Part shown: positions 26,238 to 33,536 of the stretch, one piece after another
Numbering within the stretch: the stretch's first letter is position 1
Layout: every line of letters begins with the position of its first letter
Assembly: GCA_904420535.1 (NCBI GenBank)
Contig: CAJFVQ010000083.1
Coordinates: forward strand, 1 to 33,536
Source of the DNA: Candidatus Cryptoclostridium obscurum
Lineage (GTDB): Bacteria; Bacillota; Dehalobacteriia; UBA7702
DNA: 33,536 nt
Direction of reading: 5' to 3'
Program-made: the position numbers and the translations under genes
The notes under the pieces: model-generated
The model's input: only the letters and a program-made list of their open reading frames with translations
Database searches by the model: none
What the model was told of the DNA's origin: nothing

Positions 26238-27770
26238 GTGAATTTACTTCATTTACTTTTTACTCGTCTTTTTTCTATTTCCATTTTAATTTTTTTGCAA
26301 ATCATCCTTTTCTTAGGTGCGGTTTTTGTTTTATCCGAAGTTGCGCCGCTCATTTATATTTTATTTATCGTTTTCAGTATGGTGATTGTTATCTACGTTT
26401 TAATGAAAGATGATAATCCTGCTTATAAATTGTCATGGTGCATTATCATATTAATGGCGCCGCTTTTTGGGGGCATTCTCTATTTAATTCTCGGCAATAA
26501 TCGTTTGCCTAAAAAAATCCGTGTAAGAGCAACGGCGTTTAATAGTACAAGCCTGCACCAGGCTTACCGCAATGACCATATTTTAAGCGATCTCTGGCAT
26601 AAAGATAAACGTCTCGGAACCATTGCTCGCTACATCGATGAAAACGGCGGATTTCCAGTCTGGGAAAATACTTCGGCAGAATATTTCCCAAGTGGAGAAA
26701 ATAAATTTGTACGTTTACTAGAAGAATTGGAAAAAGCCGAGCATTATATCCTGTTGGAATATTTTATTATTGCGGAAGGGCGGATGTGGGAAACCGTCCA
26801 CCATGTTCTATGTGAAAAAATAGAGCAAGGCGTTGAGGTCTATTTGATTTATGATGACGTAGGATGTATCAGAACGTTACCCCATGACTATTATAAAAAA
26901 CTGTCTCAAGAGGGTTTCCATGTAAAGGTGTTCAATCCCTTCCGTCCTCGTTTGAATCCCTTTATGAACTACCGTGATCATCGTAAAATTGTAGTGATAG
27001 ACGGTAAAACAGCGTTTTGTGGCGGAATTAATTTGGCCGATGAGTATATCAATGAAAAACCCCGCTTCGGCTATTGGAAGGATACTGCCGTCATGATTCA
27101 TGGCGAGGCTGTCTGGAATTTGACGGAAACATTTTTTAAGATGTGGAATTTCTGCTGCCGGTCTCAAGAGGAAAAAGTTGATATCAGCTCTTATCGACGT
27201 ACCATCGGTTCATCCTACAGCGACGGATACATTCAACCTTTCAGCGACAGCCCCTTGGATGGCGAAAATGTCAGTGAAAACTTTTATCTCAACGTGATTA
27301 ACAGAGCAAAGGAATATGTTTATTTATCTACTCCCTACCTTGTGATTGATTATGAAATGCAAACAGCACTTTGTCTTGCAGCAAAAAACGGTATTGACGT
27401 TCGTATTATTACACCGGGAATTCCTGATAAAAAGACCGTATTTATGGTAACGCGCAGTTATTACGCGCCTTTGATTGAGGCTGGTGTCCGAATCTATGAA
27501 TATACCCCCGGTTTTATCCATGCAAAAAATATGGTCTCGGATGATAAGATTGCTCAGGTAGGTACCATTAATATGGATTTTCGCAGTTTTTATTTCCACT
27601 TTGAATGTGGTGTTGCCTTTTATCGCAGTAGCGTTATTGAAAGTATTCGGGAGGATATGGAACGCACGATGGCAGAGTCACAAGAAATTACTTCACAAAC
27701 AGTCAAAGAAGTTCCCTTGTTTAAACGTTTTGCCAGAGCATTTCTCAAAATATTTGCTCCGATTATGTAA
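26238..27770 (+). CDS. cls: Cardiolipin synthase
   Basis: This membrane enzyme condenses two phosphatidylglycerols to cardiolipin and glycerol. The 510-residue protein starts with three hydrophobic segments (about 8-30, 34-54, 66-86, including the PLDc_N region DDNPAYKLSW). Two phospholipase D HKD motifs follow: His248-Lys250-Asp255 (DHRKIVVIDG) and His428-Lys430-Asp435 (IHAKNMVSDD). The usual bacterial family length matches. The start is GTG, placed by AAAGGGGTG 6-7 nt upstream. A DUF308 membrane-protein gene follows after 30 bp and may be co-transcribed. Confidence 0.94.
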   Translation: MNLLHLLFTRLFSISILIFLQIILFLGAVFVLSEVAPLIYILFIVFSMVIVIYVLMKDDNPAYKLSWCIIILMAPLFGGILYLILGNNRLPKKIRVRATAFNSTSLHQAYRNDHILSDLWHKDKRLGTIARYIDENGGFPVWENTSAEYFPSGENKFVRLLEELEKAEHYILLEYFIIAEGRMWETVHHVLCEKIEQGVEVYLIYDDVGCIRTLPHDYYKKLSQEGFHVKVFNPFRPRLNPFMNYRDHRKIVVIDGKTAFCGGINLADEYINEKPRFGYWKDTAVMIHGEAVWNLTETFFKMWNFCCRSQEEKVDISSYRRTIGSSYSDGYIQPFSDSPLDGENVSENFYLNVINRAKEYVYLSTPYLVIDYEMQTALCLAAKNGIDVRIITPGIPDKKTVFMVTRSYYAPLIEAGVRIYEYTPGFIHAKNMVSDDKIAQVGTINMDFRSFYFHFECGVAFYRSSVIESIREDMERTMAESQEITSQTVKEVPLFKRFARAFLKIFAPIM

Positions 27771-27800
27771 AGTATGTAAGAAAGGGATCGAAGGTGACGA

Positions 27801-28337
27801 ATGAGAAAACTTGACAGAAGTTTAGCAAACTACTTACTCTTGCTTTATGGGGGATTAATGATCATTGGACTTCTTTTAGTAATTTTTCCCCAGTGGAGTC
27901 TTATGGCCGTTACCTGGTTATTGGGCTTTGGTGCTTTGATTTCCGGGGCGATTTCTCTATTTCTTTTTTGGAAAAATCGCAAAGACGGAGGAAATAGCCT
28001 GTTGCTTTTTGGGGCTGTTTTGGGGATTATTGTGGGAATATTGATTATGATATTTCGGTTAGAGATAGCCCTTGTCATTTTACCCAGTTTGATCGGGGTT
28101 GCGGTGGTGGCTTCTGCTGCCCTCTGTATTATGGCTTCATTGCGTTATCGTGAACTCCGAGTGTCATCCTGGTGGCTGCCGTTGATTGCTGGCGCGGTAG
28201 CATTGACTGTGGCGATTTTGATTTTTTTGAATCTCAGCAGCACCGTATCGTTGCTCACTCGGATTATTGGTTTTTATTGTATTATTTTTTCCGGTATTCG
28301 GTTCGGTGAATGCTGTACCGTAAAAAAATATCTTTAA
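27801..28337 (+). CDS. DUF308 (HdeD-like) membrane protein
   Basis: A 178-residue, very hydrophobic protein with about six transmembrane helices arranged as three similar hairpins, the layout of the HdeD/DUF308 family. Segments such as LLLYGGLMIIGLLLVIFP and LLFGAVLGIIVGILIMIF show the repeat of a small-residue helix followed by a proline- or charge-ended loop. Family members are linked to acid or membrane stress, but no biochemical function is established. It lies 30 bp after cls with GAAGGTGA before the ATG and ends before a strong bidirectional terminator. Confidence 0.8.
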   Translation: MRKLDRSLANYLLLLYGGLMIIGLLLVIFPQWSLMAVTWLLGFGALISGAISLFLFWKNRKDGGNSLLLFGAVLGIIVGILIMIFRLEIALVILPSLIGVAVVASAALCIMASLRYRELRVSSWWLPLIAGAVALTVAILIFLNLSSTVSLLTRIIGFYCIIFSGIRFGECCTVKKYL

Positions 28338-28351
28338 AATTTGATTGTAAC

Positions 28352-28390
28352 TATGCAAAAAAGAGCCTTTTAAAGGCTCTTTTTTGCATA
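28352..28390. terminator. Bidirectional terminator after the DUF308 gene
   Basis: A near-perfect palindrome with about 18 pairs (28352-28370 with 28372-28390) contains an AAAAAAGAGCC/GGCTCTTTTTT core and long A/T tracts. It separates cls-DUF308 from the Rieske oxidoreductase. Confidence 0.93.
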
Positions 28391-28464
28391 TCTGTAATGA
28401 AGAATTGCCAATAATAAAGGAAATTGATTCCATTCAATTAAGAAATTAAGGGAGGTTTTATTTA

Positions 28465-29931
28465 ATGTCAATTTCCTATTGGCAAGATACTGTTAAGAAT
28501 CAGACAAATGATAGAAACCAGCGTCCCATTCCTCGAAGAACCGATGTCGCTGTAGTCGGCGGCGGTATCGCTGGCATTCTAATTGCTTATTACCTACAAT
28601 CCGCTGGAAAAAAGGTAGTTTTATTGGAAGCAAAACATATTTTGGAAGGTGTGACAGCTTGCACTACGGCAAAAGTAACGTCACAGCACGGATTGGTTTA
28701 CAGGGATTTGGAGCGCTATTTTGGCCTGGAATTTTCGTCTCTTTATGCTTCCGCTAATGAAGAAGCAATTTCGGAATATCGAAGGTTGATTCGGAAAAAA
28801 AAGATTGACTGCGATTGGGAAGATGTCAATGCTTACATTTACTCTCTTGGTGATCCGAAACGGGTAGAAAGAGAGATTGAATCTTCTTGTAACGCCGGCA
28901 TCAAAGCAGAGTGGACTGATCAAACGGAGTTGCCTTTCCCTGTGACTGCAGCTGTTTGTTTTCCTAATCAGGGAAAGTTCCATCCGTTAAAGTTTCTCAC
29001 CTGTTTGGCAGAGGAGTTAACTATTTTTGAAAATATCCGGGTGAAAGAAGTCCGTAATCAAGAAGTGATTTGGGATGGTGGAGCCTTGCAAGCAGAAGAT
29101 GTTGTCATTGCAACCCACTATCCATTTATCAATATTCCCGGTTTTTATTTTCTAAAAATGCATCAAGAGCGCTCCTATGTGGTGGCAATGGAACATGACG
29201 ACCACTTGCATCATCACTATTTGGAAGAAAGCAGTCATTGTTCTTTTCGAAGTCATGATAAATTGCTCTTTCTTGGCGGTGGCGGCCATCGTACCGGTGA
29301 GCATGATCATGCTGTTTACGACGATTTGTGGTTACGAGCGAAAAAGTGGTTTCCTCAGGCCAGGGCACGTTATTTCTGGTCGCCGCAAGACTGCATGACT
29401 GATGACCGACTTCCCTATATCGGACATTATTCTCTTGAAACACCGCATCTTTATTTGGCGACAGGATTCGGCAAATGGGGGATGACCAATGCCATGGTCG
29501 CTGCTCGCCTTATTTCTGATCTAATCATCAATGGTCACTCTCCTTACGCTTTTTTGTATGACCCGGGGCGGTTAAAAATTTCAGCATCGGCCAAACAGTT
29601 TTTTATTGACGGCAGCGAAGTAATAAAAGGACTTGGAAAGTCAATCTTTTCCATCGGCCCTCATCATATTGGTAACTTGGAAAACGATCATGCAAAAATC
29701 ATCGATCATCATGGCTCCCTTGTGGCCGTTTATCGAGATAGTAATGGGAAGGATACTGCTGTTTCAGGGGTATGTTCTCATTTGGGGTGTGCCGTTCACT
29801 GGAATAGTGACGAAAAAATCTATGAATGCCCCTGTCATGGCTCTTGTTTTGATGCCCACGGCCGGTTGTTGGGTGGCCCGGCATTGAAAAACCTGGAGCC
29901 TGTTGCCTTGGATCACTTGGATCAAGAATAA
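28465..29931 (+). CDS. FAD-dependent oxidoreductase with C-terminal Rieske domain
   Basis: A 488-residue fusion. Residues 26-60 form an ADP-binding fold (VGGGIAG at 31-37) of the DAO/glycine-oxidase-like family, ending in LLEAKHILEGVTACTTAK. The C-terminus is a Rieske [2Fe-2S] domain with Cys437-x-His439 and Cys455-x2-His458, plus Cys442 and Cys457 positioned for the stabilising disulfide (CSHLGC, CPCHGS). Bacillus YhfW has the same architecture; substrate and partner are unknown. GGGAGG lies upstream of the ATG, and an AATTGA/TCAATT inverted repeat (28422-28439) sits in the leader. Its stop is 7 bp before the first Fur-type operator of the zinc operon. Confidence 0.9.
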   Translation: MSISYWQDTVKNQTNDRNQRPIPRRTDVAVVGGGIAGILIAYYLQSAGKKVVLLEAKHILEGVTACTTAKVTSQHGLVYRDLERYFGLEFSSLYASANEEAISEYRRLIRKKKIDCDWEDVNAYIYSLGDPKRVEREIESSCNAGIKAEWTDQTELPFPVTAAVCFPNQGKFHPLKFLTCLAEELTIFENIRVKEVRNQEVIWDGGALQAEDVVIATHYPFINIPGFYFLKMHQERSYVVAMEHDDHLHHHYLEESSHCSFRSHDKLLFLGGGGHRTGEHDHAVYDDLWLRAKKWFPQARARYFWSPQDCMTDDRLPYIGHYSLETPHLYLATGFGKWGMTNAMVAARLISDLIINGHSPYAFLYDPGRLKISASAKQFFIDGSEVIKGLGKSIFSIGPHHIGNLENDHAKIIDHHGSLVAVYRDSNGKDTAVSGVCSHLGCAVHWNSDEKIYECPCHGSCFDAHGRLLGGPALKNLEPVALDHLDQE

Positions 29932-29938
29932 ATAGAAA

Positions 29939-29955
29939 ATGAAATTCAATTTCAT
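29939..29955. promoter_or_regulatory. Fur/Zur-type operator 1 (perfect palindrome)
   Basis: ATGAAATT-C-AATTTCAT is a perfect 8-1-8 palindrome and contains a 7-1-7 Fur-family box. It ends 1 bp before the -35 of the zur-znu promoter, so a bound repressor would block polymerase. Confidence 0.7.
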
Positions 29956-29956
29956 A

Positions 29957-29985
29957 TTGACAAATGACATCTTAAAGCGTACAAT
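29957..29985 (+). promoter_or_regulatory. Sigma-A promoter of the zur-znu operon
   Basis: A perfect TTGACA (29957-29962), a 17-bp spacer and TACAAT (29980-29985). Operators lie immediately upstream and downstream of it. Confidence 0.88.
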
Positions 29986-29990
29986 AAATT

Positions 29991-30011
29991 TGAAATTGAA
30001 ACTCATTTTCA
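29991..30011. promoter_or_regulatory. Fur/Zur-type operator 2 (overlapping boxes)
   Basis: A 21-bp imperfect palindrome with outer half-sites TGAAATTGA and TCATTTTCA around 3 bp. It can be read as two 7-1-7 boxes offset by 6 bp, the arrangement bound by two Fur-family dimers. It covers the transcription start just after the -10. Confidence 0.7.
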
Positions 30012-30036
30012 TTTTATGCCGTTTAAGGAGGTTGTG

Positions 30037-30450
30037 ATGGGATACAATACCAAGCAAAGAGATCGCATCATGGAATTCCTGAAGGCCAACGGTGACCGAC
30101 ATATTACCGTTGATGTCCTTTTTGATGCTTTCCGTAAAGAAGGAAAGTCCATTGGGAAATCAACGATTTACCGCTATCTTGATATTTTGGTAAGTGAAGG
30201 TGTTGTACGTAAATTCATGATTGAGGAAGGCCGTCCTGCCTGTTATCAGTATTGCGGTGACTGCTCTCAATGCTGCGAGCATTATCACTTAAAATGCAGC
30301 GGTTGTGGTGAGCTGTTTCATATTGATTCTATTTATTTGGAAAAGGCAAAAGATGAATTAATGCGACTTTATGGTTTTGCCGTAGATTCCTCTAAAACGG
30401 TTTTTTATGGTCTTTGTGCCAGATGCAGAGAGAAGGAGAACAGGGTATGA
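30037..30450 (+). CDS. zur: Fur-family transcriptional repressor, probable Zur
   Basis: A 137-residue Fur-family regulator. Its winged-helix DNA-binding domain (about 1-75) contains KSIGKSTIYRYLDILVSEGVVRK. The dimerisation/metal domain has HYHLKCSGCGELFHID, giving structural zinc Cys87-x2-Cys90 with Cys127-x2-Cys130, and candidate sensing ligands His82, His84 and His95. An extra CGDCSQCC cluster (73-80) is notable. It is called Zur rather than Fur or PerR because it is coupled to a znuACB-like transporter; Mn or Fe sensing is not excluded. The start is ATG 30037, 5 nt after AAGGAGG; the in-frame ATG 30016 is rejected. Likely autorepressed through the two flanking operators. Confidence 0.88.
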   Translation: MGYNTKQRDRIMEFLKANGDRHITVDVLFDAFRKEGKSIGKSTIYRYLDILVSEGVVRKFMIEEGRPACYQYCGDCSQCCEHYHLKCSGCGELFHIDSIYLEKAKDELMRLYGFAVDSSKTVFYGLCARCREKENRV

Positions 30451-31406
30451 GGCGTTTAGGAACTGTTTTTTTATTATTATGTAGTTGTCTGCTATTTGTT
30501 GCTTGTGGTTCCGTACCTTCATCCGATGATGGAACTGCCGCAACGGAGGGGGAGGCCAATGCCGAGAAAATCAATGTTGTAACAACCATTTTTCCAGTGT
30601 ATGATTTCGTGAGGGAAGTCGGCGGTGAATATGTATCCGTGACCAAGCTCTTGCCTTCAGGAGTGGAAAGCCACTCTTTTGAACCGAGTCCATCCGATAT
30701 CATTACCATCAACGAAGCGGATTTGTTCCTTTATACCGGTGATGCCATGGAGCCCTGGGCTGTCACAGTGATAGAAGGCACTGACTCTGAGTCTTTAACA
30801 GTGGGAACTGTCTCGGAAAATGTACCTTTGCTGCGCCATGAGGAAGAAACCGATGCCGACAGTGATGAGGAAAACTATGATTATGATCCCCATATATGGA
30901 CAGACCCCACCCGTGCCATGATTATGGTGGATAATATCGCATTGTATCTTTCCCAGTGTGATCCAACCCATGCCGACGATTATCTTGCCAATGCAGAAGC
31001 CTACAAAAAAGAGCTGGAAGCATTGGATCAGGAGATACTGGAAATTGTGTCTAATGGGTCACGAGATAAAATCATTTTTGGGGGGCGATTCGCCTTTCTC
31101 TACTTCGTTGATCATTACGACCTTGAGTATGACGCAGCTGTGGATTCTTGTTCAGATCACAGTGAACCCAGTGCCAGAAAAATTGCGGAAATCATCTCCG
31201 AAATTGAAGAAGAGACCATTCCCGTTGTTTATTACGAAGAGTTGACCACACCTACAGTGGCACAAAGTATCTGCGACGATACCGGTGCAAAAATGTTACT
31301 GCTTCATTCCTGCCACAATGTGACCGAGGAGGAACTTGAAGATGGCGTAACATATTTGTCTTTGATGGAACAAAATGCGGCCAATCTGAAAGAGGGGCTT
31401 GATTGA
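30447..31406 (+). CDS. znuA: Zinc/metal ABC transporter substrate-binding lipoprotein (ZnuA-like)
   Basis: A 319-residue cluster A-I (ZnuA/TroA-type) binding protein, lipidated at Cys20 (FVAC lipobox). Metal ligands visible are His76 (ESHSFEP) and His149 (DPHIWTD). The third His of classical ZnuA falls in GGRFAFLYF, where Arg214 is found, so the site must use another residue; a clostridial-type CHNVTEEE segment (Cys289-His290) lies near the C-terminus. The mobile loop before His149 is acidic (residues 131-147) rather than His-rich. The start is ATG 30447, overlapping the zur stop (ATGA) after AAGGAG; the ATG at 30414 is rejected. The ABC partners follow directly. Confidence 0.9.
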   Translation: MRRLGTVFLLLCSCLLFVACGSVPSSDDGTAATEGEANAEKINVVTTIFPVYDFVREVGGEYVSVTKLLPSGVESHSFEPSPSDIITINEADLFLYTGDAMEPWAVTVIEGTDSESLTVGTVSENVPLLRHEEETDADSDEENYDYDPHIWTDPTRAMIMVDNIALYLSQCDPTHADDYLANAEAYKKELEALDQEILEIVSNGSRDKIIFGGRFAFLYFVDHYDLEYDAAVDSCSDHSEPSARKIAEIISEIEEETIPVVYYEELTTPTVAQSICDDTGAKMLLLHSCHNVTEEELEDGVTYLSLMEQNAANLKEGLD

Positions 31407-32113
31407 TGTACTTGGCTTGTAACCACCTGACAATGAAATATGAAAATACTTTAGCGTTAGATGACGTCAGTTTTCAGGTCGATGCCGGAGATTACCTCTG
31501 TATTTTGGGAGCTAATGGTTCTGGAAAAAGTACGCTGCTCAAGGCAATCCTCGGGTTATTACCGGTAAAAAATGGATCTGTTATTTACGGTGATGGCATC
31601 AAATCATCCGAAATTGGTTATTTGCCTCAGCAAACATCGGCGCAGAAGGATTTTCCGGCTTCCGTTTGGGAAGTCGTGCTGTCGGGAACCTTAAATCATT
31701 GCGGATTGAAGCCTTTTTATTCTCGGCGGGTAAAATCCATTGCCGAGCACCATTTGGAGCGTTTGGGGATCATTGATCTGCGGAAAAAAAGCTATCGTGA
31801 ATTGTCCGGCGGTCAGCAGCAGCGGGTGCTTTTGGCCAGGGCACTTTCCGCTACAAAAAAACTACTGCTTTTGGATGAACCTGTCACAGGACTAGACCCT
31901 GTGATTACTGCGGAATTATATGGTCTCATCGAAGAAATCAATCAGAAAGAAGGCATTGCCATTATAATGGTTTCTCACGACATGGATGGTGCCTTAAAGC
32001 ATAGCAATAAAATTTTACACTTAGATCAAAAAGTATTATTCTTTGGCGATACGAAAACTTATACCCACTCTAAGATTTGCAGAATCTTCTTGGGAGGGGA
32101 ATGCCAATGCTGA
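31406..32113 (+). CDS. znuC: Zinc/metal ABC transporter ATP-binding protein (ZnuC-like)
   Basis: A 235-residue ABC ATPase with Walker A GANGSGKST (35-43), Q-loop Gln75, signature LSGGQQQR (133-140), Walker B LLLLDEP (153-159) and the switch His in MVSHD. It powers the ZnuB permease. The start is ATG 31406, sharing a base with the znuA stop (TGATG), with GAGGGG 8 nt upstream; the TTG at 31403 is not used. It overlaps znuB by 7 bp. Confidence 0.93.
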   Translation: MYLACNHLTMKYENTLALDDVSFQVDAGDYLCILGANGSGKSTLLKAILGLLPVKNGSVIYGDGIKSSEIGYLPQQTSAQKDFPASVWEVVLSGTLNHCGLKPFYSRRVKSIAEHHLERLGIIDLRKKSYRELSGGQQQRVLLARALSATKKLLLLDEPVTGLDPVITAELYGLIEEINQKEGIAIIMVSHDMDGALKHSNKILHLDQKVLFFGDTKTYTHSKICRIFLGGECQC

Positions 32114-32949
32114 ATTTATTGCAACAAATTTTTTCTTACGATTTTTTGGTACGTGCTATGATTGTCGGCTCTCTGGTTTCCGTTTGTGCTTCGTTGCTCG
32201 GTGTAACATTGGTTTTAAAGCGGTATTCCATGATCGGCGACGGTTTGGCTCACGTGGGATTCGGCGCTCTTTCTGTGGCGCTTGCCATGAATGTAGCGCC
32301 TTTACAGATTTCTATCCCCGTAGTGATGATTGCCGCAATACTACTTTTGCGAATCAGTGAAAACAGCAAAATCAAAGGGGATGCGGCCATTGCCTTGATT
32401 TCCAGCAGTGCCATTGCTATTGGTGTTATTGTAACTTCGTTGACGAGCGGATTGAGCGTGGATATTTACAGTTATATGTTTGGCAGTATTTTAGCAATGG
32501 GGCGTCAAGACGTCGTGCTGAGTGTGGTGCTTTCCATTGTGGTACTGGTTCTTTTCGTATTGTTTTATCATAAAATTTTTGCAGTAACTTTTGATGAGAA
32601 TTTTGCCAGAGCCACGGGAACAAAATCCGGTATCTATAACATGCTGATTGCTTTGCTCACGGCATGTACCATCGTTGTGGGAATGAGGATCATGGGAACC
32701 ATGTTGATTTCCAGTTTAATCATTTTTCCCGCTCTTTCTTCGATGCGTGTATTTAAAAGTTTCCGTAATGTAGTGCTTAGTTCTGCGATTATTTCTATCG
32801 TATGCTTTTTCTGGGGGATTGTGGCTTCTTTTGGCTGGTCATTGCCGACGGGAGCCAGCATTGTAATTGTTAACTTGATTGTATTGGGACTTTTTGCATT
32901 TGCAGGCTTTATGATATCGAAAATCAATAGGAGAAAACTACATGAATAA
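32107..32949 (+). CDS. znuB: Zinc/metal ABC transporter permease (ZnuB-like)
   Basis: A 280-residue ABC-3 family membrane permease with about seven to eight helices. The conserved segments MIGDGLAHVGFGALSVAL and FDENFARATG are present, the latter preceding the coupling-helix region. GGGAGGGG (32092-32099) is 7 nt before ATG 32107; ATG 32101 is too close to it and the upstream TTG 32077 is inside znuC. The gene overlaps znuC at its start and the DUF896 gene at its end, so all are one transcript. Substrate is called zinc from the operon context. Confidence 0.92.
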   Translation: MLNLLQQIFSYDFLVRAMIVGSLVSVCASLLGVTLVLKRYSMIGDGLAHVGFGALSVALAMNVAPLQISIPVVMIAAILLLRISENSKIKGDAAIALISSSAIAIGVIVTSLTSGLSVDIYSYMFGSILAMGRQDVVLSVVLSIVVLVLFVLFYHKIFAVTFDENFARATGTKSGIYNMLIALLTACTIVVGMRIMGTMLISSLIIFPALSSMRVFKSFRNVVLSSAIISIVCFFWGIVASFGWSLPTGASIVIVNLIVLGLFAFAGFMISKINRRKLHE

Positions 32950-33262
32950 AAAGAAGATTGAACGCATCAACGAACTGGCCCAAAAAGCCAAAACTCAGGG
33001 ATTAACAGCAGAAGAAACTTCCGAACGAGAACAGTTGAGAAAAGAATATCTCGCTTCCATTCGTAAAAATGTAAGAGCCACATTGGACAACGTCGTTGTC
33101 CAACAGGAAGACGGTTCTTTGGTTCCTTTAAAAAAGCGAGATCCAAATCAAACGCATCATCAACATTGCGGCTGCGGTTGCCATGACCACGACCATCACC
33201 ATCATCATCACAGTGAATGCGGTTGCGGTCACCACCATGGAGATGAGAAATGGAGGCAATAA
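32942..33262 (+). CDS. DUF896 domain protein with C-terminal His/Cys-rich metal-binding tail
   Basis: A 106-residue cytoplasmic protein. Residues 1-66 match the DUF896/YnzC helical-hairpin family (ERINELAQKAKTQGLTAEE, then EREQLRKEYLASIRKN and TLDNVVVQQEDGSLVP). Residues 72-99 are an added tail with 14 His and 5 Cys (two short CGCG runs and a six-His run), an evident zinc/nickel-binding stretch that family members such as YnzC of the Bacillus SOS operon lack. Its start overlaps znuB by 8 bp with AGGAG upstream. Coupling to znuACB suggests zinc buffering, storage or delivery to a client; the DUF896 function itself is unknown. A terminator follows. Confidence 0.88.
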   Translation: MNKKKIERINELAQKAKTQGLTAEETSEREQLRKEYLASIRKNVRATLDNVVVQQEDGSLVPLKKRDPNQTHHQHCGCGCHDHDHHHHHHSECGCGHHHGDEKWRQ

Positions 33263-33289
33263 ATCATATATATATTATGGTTTTGTCGC

Positions 33290-33312
33290 AAAGGAGGCTT
33301 TGGCCTCCTTTT
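33290..33312 (+). terminator. Rho-independent terminator of the zur-znu operon
   Basis: AAAGGAGGC (33290-33298) pairs with GCCTCCTTT (33303-33311) across a TTTG loop, followed by T-rich sequence. Confidence 0.88.
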
Positions 33313-33383
33313 GACTTTTTTATGATTTTTTTCAATAATTTTGGTAGATTTTCAAAACTGCTGGTCAGGTCAGAATGGAAGAT

Positions 33384-33412
33384 TTGCAATTCATTTGCTT
33401 TTCGTATACAAT
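33384..33412 (+). promoter_or_regulatory. Candidate promoter of the right-end gene
   Basis: TTGCAA (33384-33389) and TACAAT (33407-33412) are spaced 17 bp. It lies about 100 bp before the partial gene at the window edge. Confidence 0.5.
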
Positions 33413-33465
33413 AAATAGTAAATACAAAATAGAAAGAAAATTGCAATATAATTAGAGATTTGGCA

Positions 33466-33495
33466 GCTAAATCCCTGCATATGGGGTATTTTAGC
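33466..33495 (+). promoter_or_regulatory. Hairpin in the leader of the right-end gene
   Basis: GCTAAA (33466-33471) pairs with TTTAGC (33490-33495), with an inner CCC/GGG helix. It ends a few bases before the ribosome site GGAGGAAT, so it could affect translation or mRNA stability. Confidence 0.35.
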
Positions 33496-33513
33496 ATTTG
33501 GAGGAATATCGTC

Positions 33514-33536
33514 ATGTTGGAAACAATCATAAAAAG
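33514..33536 (+). CDS. Partial CDS at the window edge
   Basis: ATG at 33514 follows TTGGAGGAAT with about 8 nt spacing and begins MLETIIK before the window ends. Too short to identify. Upstream are a promoter candidate and a leader hairpin, supporting a genuine start. Confidence 0.5.

Noticed and set aside
33313-33513. Possible riboswitch upstream of the last gene
   Set aside because: Only a simple short hairpin is visible; no known aptamer core was recognised.

Overview
This window is about 33.5 kb of a mid-GC Bacillota (Firmicutes) chromosome, most likely an anaerobic, endospore-forming member of the Clostridia. The lineage call rests on three points. The order relA-dtd-hisS-aspS-6S RNA-tcdA-rarA-mnmA is the Bacillus-type core order. 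There is an uninterrupted sigK with a pro-sequence. The oxidative-stress set is anaerobe-type (desulfoferrodoxin plus a flavin reductase-rubredoxin fusion), and an SLH-domain exoprotein is present. No species is claimed.

Layout. 1-3.8 kb: tgt, yajC, secD and secF (queuosine tRNA modification and the Sec accessory proteins), with a terminator between yajC and secD. 3.9-10.3 kb: a housekeeping run of a bifunctional (p)ppGpp synthetase/hydrolase, D-aminoacyl-tRNA deacylase, a glyoxalase-II-like hydrolase, HisRS and a non-discriminating-type AspRS. 10.3-14.2 kb: a 6S RNA gene with its own promoter, tcdA, trxA, rarA and mnmA. 14.3-18.4 kb: catabolic genes, namely an aldo/keto-reductase-like iron-sulfur protein and an aldehyde dehydrogenase/iron alcohol dehydrogenase pair. 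18.5-20.9 kb (minus strand): a three-gene operon of a duplicated DUF1538 membrane protein and two overlapping PII-like proteins. 21.1-21.8 kb: sigK. 21.9-24.5 kb (minus strand): a lipoprotein serine hydrolase and an SLH/copper-amine-oxidase-N/MORN exoprotein. 24.8-25.8 kb: superoxide reductase and its likely electron donor. 25.9-28.3 kb: a small unknown protein, cardiolipin synthase and a DUF308 membrane protein. 28.5-29.9 kb: a FAD oxidoreductase with a C-terminal Rieske domain. 29.9-33.3 kb: a compact metal-uptake operon of a Fur/Zur-family repressor, znuA, znuC, znuB and a DUF896 protein with a His/Cys-rich tail. The window ends inside the first codons of another gene.

Two parts stand out as possibly undescribed. 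One is the zur-znuACB operon ending in a DUF896-polyhistidine fusion, behind a strong promoter bracketed by two Fur-type 7-1-7 operators that share the half-site TGAAATT. The other is the PII/PII/DUF1538 operon, a two-fold repeated membrane protein with a charged C-terminal tail of about 110 residues, translationally coupled to two different PII-like sensors. The rest is mostly conventional. Many starts were reassigned here from ribosome-binding-site position (secF, rel, the MBL hydrolase, the AKR-like gene, the ALDH, PII-b, DUF1538, dfx, hrb, zur, znuA, znuC, znuB). No tRNA, rRNA, CRISPR array or insertion sequence was recognised.
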